Shown here in pieces: positions 5,012-6,512 of a stretch of 6,512 nt of DNA. Location of the stretch: positions 1 to 6,512 of the forward strand of contig CALGVF010000224.1 of the NCBI GenBank assembly GCA_937920115.1, in the 5' to 3' direction. Made by a program: the position numbers and the translations under genes. Origin of the DNA: an uncultured Clostridia bacterium. GTDB lineage: Bacteria; Bacillota; Clostridia; Christensenellales; Borkfalkiaceae. Each line of letters opens with the position of its first letter. Within the stretch, counting starts at the first letter, position 1. The notes beneath the pieces were generated by a model that made no database searches, was not told where the DNA came from, and saw only the letters and a list, made by a program, of their open reading frames with translations.

Positions 5012-5724
5012 TTTGGCTTATTTTCTCCGCGATAGGCGGACTTTTCTTCGGAGCGGTCGTCGCCGTCTCTTTAACGGTATTCGGAATTAAGAAAAAAATC
5101 ACGCAAAAGAGCGTTACGGACTATTCGGGAATGGTCGGCGAGGAGCAGAAACGGGAAGTCGAAGCGTTGATTGCCGAGTATACCGCGAGGTATAATAAAA
5201 ACGCGAAAGGTATGATCGTCAGAAAAACGCTCGGACTTACACGCAGGAAAAAGAAAAAGCCCGACGACGAGAAAGGCGAGAAGGGCGAAAAGGCGAAATC
5301 GGTCGATTATACGGAACTTGTAAACGAAGTCGCCAAGATTTTCAGACCGTCGGCGTACAAGCCGTTTTTAGACTTGTCGGAAAGACAGATATTTGCGTTT
5401 TCACGTGAAATAATATCGAAAGTCAGGGCGATGCTCGACGCGTCGGGGCTTGAAATAGTGAAAACGATACCCGTATCGACGGTACTCGGAGCGACCAACT
5501 TATCGCAGGCGATAATGAAAAACGGGGCGATGAAAGAAGTTGCGAAAGCGTTTGGAAAGTGCAAAAAAGTAGTCGGCTACGTAGGACTTGCAAACCCCGT
5601 GAGGTATATCAAGAATTATCTCAACGCGGTATTTGTGTGCGGGGCGATAAAGAGCGTAATGCGTTGTACGATAAGAGTTGTAGCGACCGAGGCGGCAAAT
5701 CTTTTTTCCGCTCCCGAAGCGTAA
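5008..5724 (+). CDS. Membrane-anchored protein of unknown function with basic linker
   Basis: A 238-residue protein I do not recognise. It has an N-terminal membrane segment (2-27) rich in small residues, followed by IKKK, so the rest should be cytoplasmic. A strongly basic, low-complexity linker lies at about 79-97 (RRKKKKPDDEKGEKGEKAK). A mostly helical domain follows from 100 to 234: DYTELVNEVAKIF at 100-112, a long helix at 124-151, and then a hydrophobic C-terminal part with ANPVRYIKNYL (195-205) and a run of Ala, Val and Arg. The P-x-x-Y-I-K core matches the upstream gene product (residues 225-230), so the two may be diverged relatives. The gene overlaps its neighbour by four bases (ATGA) and is the last in the operon. 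Its basic linker could contact the acidic tail of the upstream protein; that is speculation. Confidence 0.85.
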   Translation: MIWLIFSAIGGLFFGAVVAVSLTVFGIKKKITQKSVTDYSGMVGEEQKREVEALIAEYTARYNKNAKGMIVRKTLGLTRRKKKKPDDEKGEKGEKAKSVDYTELVNEVAKIFRPSAYKPFLDLSERQIFAFSREIISKVRAMLDASGLEIVKTIPVSTVLGATNLSQAIMKNGAMKEVAKAFGKCKKVVGYVGLANPVRYIKNYLNAVFVCGAIKSVMRCTIRVVATEAANLFSAPEA

Positions 5725-5776
5725 AATCGTCGGCAGAAATAGCGATTGTAAAAAAGTAAAATTTATTTTTTTGATT

Positions 5777-5822
5777 TAGCGATAGATAAACTTTAATAAA
5801 AAAACAAAATATCGCTATTTTT
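5777..5822 (+). terminator. Possible weak terminator of the permease operon
   Basis: TAGCGATA (5777-5784) pairs with TATCGCTA (5810-5817), and five T residues follow at once (5818-5822). This fits an intrinsic terminator 50-100 bases after the last stop codon. The stem is only 8 bp and AT-rich, and the loop of 25 bases is large, so its strength is doubtful. The MITE-like hairpin that starts at 5823 may add to termination. Confidence 0.4.
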
Positions 5823-5973
5823 CTTGCTTTCCCCTTTGGGGAAAGTGTCAACGGAGTTGACGAAAGAGGTCATTAAAAAAAGATTTATCTAAATTTATAA
5901 AAAAAGTAAGACCTCTCTCGTCTTGACTTCCATTTCATTTCGTCAAGCCACTCTCCCCAAAGGGGAAAGCAAG
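5823..5973 (-). mobile_element. MITE-like hairpin element, copy B (151 bp)
   Basis: The ends are 25-bp inverted repeats (5823-5847 and 5949-5973) that match at 24 of 25 positions; they begin CTTGCTTTCCCCTTTGGGGA and end with its complement. Each end is itself a hairpin (TTTCCCC/GGGGAAA). Inside are the hairpins GTCAAC-GGA-GTTGAC (5847-5861) and CTTGAC...GTCAAG (5922-5947), and an inner stem CGAAAGAGGTC (5861-5871) / GACCTCTCTCG (5910-5920) around an AT-rich centre. There is no coding capacity and no clear target-site duplication. It is assigned to the - strand because, read that way, it lines up with the element at 2654-2800. It lies between two convergent transcription units. Confidence 0.75.
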
Positions 5974-6028
5974 TAAAGTTAGATTTATTATGGTACTATG
6001 CAAATTGTATATTTATTTTTTCGTTTTT

Positions 6029-6077
6029 ATAAATAAAAAGCGGCGGGACTATCCTTTACGGATAGCCCCGCCGCTTT
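6029..6077 (-). terminator. Intrinsic terminator of the small heat-shock gene
   Basis: AAAGCGGCGGG-A-CTATCC (6037-6054) pairs with GGATAG-C-CCCGCCGCTTT (6060-6077), a 17-bp GC-rich stem with one mismatch and a 5-base loop. Read on the - strand the stem is followed by TTTTTATTTAT, a good U tract; read on the + strand it is followed only by CAAAATC. It therefore serves mainly the leftward gene, though the stem could also slow transcription arriving from the permease operon. Confidence 0.85.
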
Positions 6078-6229
6078 CAAAATCTTTGAAAGATTTGACT
6101 TTCGTTATCAATCGGTGTTTTATTCGTCAATCTGTCGGCTTTTTGCTCGTTTATCGACTTATAGCCCGACTTTTCGCCTGCTGTTCAATCGTCAAACCGC
6201 CCCGATTGCCCGAATATCCGACCGCAAGA
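6078..6229. other. 3' untranslated stretch of the small heat-shock gene, no gene
   Basis: About 150 bases between the terminator and the stop codon of the leftward gene. A short palindrome, AAATCTTTGAAAGATTT, sits at 6080-6096. On the - strand GATTGA recurs three times with similar neighbours. No supported reading frame is seen on either strand; the + strand frame crossing it (5990-6325) runs antisense into the heat-shock gene. Confidence 0.55.
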
Positions 6230-6512
6230 TTATTCGATTTCTATGTTGTGAGTAAGTTCTTTCTTTTCCTGCTCTTTCGGAATTTCAATCGACAAAACGC
6301 CGTTTTCGTATTTCGCTTTCACTGATTCTTTCGCGACGTCGCCGACGTAATAACTTCTCGAAAGCGAGGTCGAACGCTCTCTCCTTACGTAGTTTTCTTT
6401 CTTGCCGTTGTCCTCTTCTTTCTTCTCGGCGGTTATCGTCAGATATCCGTCTTTCAAAGAAATGTTGACATCCTTTTTATCGAATCCCGGGATTTCAACG
6501 TCCATAACGGAG
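6230..6512 (-). CDS. Hsp20/alpha-crystallin small heat-shock protein (5' partial)
   Basis: The visible part is the alpha-crystallin domain and C-terminal tail of a small heat-shock protein, an ATP-independent holdase that keeps unfolding proteins soluble in the cytosol as large oligomers. Counting from the methionine codon at 6503-6505, the residues MDVEIPGFDKKDVNISL (1-17) form the first strands, RRERSTSLSRSYYV (41-54) is the conserved central segment, and YENGVLSIEIPK (66-77) carries the diagnostic A/N-G-V-L motif. The C-terminal I-E-I (88-90) is the I-x-I motif that docks on a neighbouring subunit. The frame stays open to the window edge, and family members begin with an N-terminal arm of some 30-50 residues, so this methionine is probably internal and the true start lies beyond 6512. 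The promoter is outside the window. Confidence 0.92.
   Translation of the reverse strand, partial: SVMDVEIPGFDKKDVNISLKDGYLTITAEKKEEDNGKKENYVRRERSTSLSRSYYVGDVAKESVKAKYENGVLSIEIPKEQEKKELTHNIEIE

Noticed and set aside
6078..6229. CIRCE-type heat-shock operator near the Hsp20 gene
   Set aside because: This is the 3' side of the gene, and no TTAGCACTC/GAGTGCTAA inverted repeat is present. The upstream control region lies outside the window.
5990..6325. Open frame of 111 codons on the + strand
   Set aside because: It crosses the terminator hairpin and runs antisense into the Hsp20 coding sequence, which is strongly supported by conserved motifs.

Overview
The window looks like chromosomal DNA of an uncultured member of the Bacillota, probably class Clostridia. 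This is inference. It rests on strong AGGAGG-type ribosome binding sites, the Bacillota-style gene set (a three-repeat RecX, a BirA without a DNA-binding domain), tight ATGA-coupled operons and gene gaps filled with hairpin-forming repeats. No rRNA, tRNA, CRISPR array, integrase or transposase gene is visible.

Layout. Bases 1-300 are a repeat array in which a heptamer, GTTATAT, alternates with short perfect palindromes; a 76-bp block of it is duplicated. At 312-2228 lies a compact three-gene operon on the + strand: a YigZ/IMPACT-family protein, the RecA regulator RecX, and a stand-alone biotin-protein ligase (BirA). The genes overlap by 4 and 8 bases. Bases 2229-2925 hold no convincing gene: there is a solitary GTTATAT remnant, a strong palindrome that may be a terminator, and a cluster of hairpin-rich repeat copies. 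A near-consensus vegetative promoter at 2926-2954 then drives a second + strand operon (3042-5724): a polytopic heavy-metal permease of the ArsP_2 type followed by two membrane-anchored proteins I do not recognise, each joined to the gene before it by an ATGA overlap. A 151-bp MITE-like element with 25-bp terminal inverted repeats sits at 5823-5973. A hairpin terminator follows for the convergent - strand gene, a small heat-shock protein (Hsp20) that runs off the right edge.

How the genes fit together. The first operon is housekeeping with no obvious single theme: DNA-repair control, biotin attachment and a conserved protein of uncertain role. The second is the most interesting coding part. 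The permease has a duplicated fold with paired Pro-x-Cys motifs and a His/Cys-rich cytoplasmic-type loop. Its two partners have an N-terminal membrane anchor and share a P-x-x-Y-I-K segment near their C-terminal ends, so they may be diverged relatives and accessory subunits. The elements at 2654-2800 and 5823-5973 are two copies of one family in opposite orientation; their sequences differ but their paired arms stay complementary.
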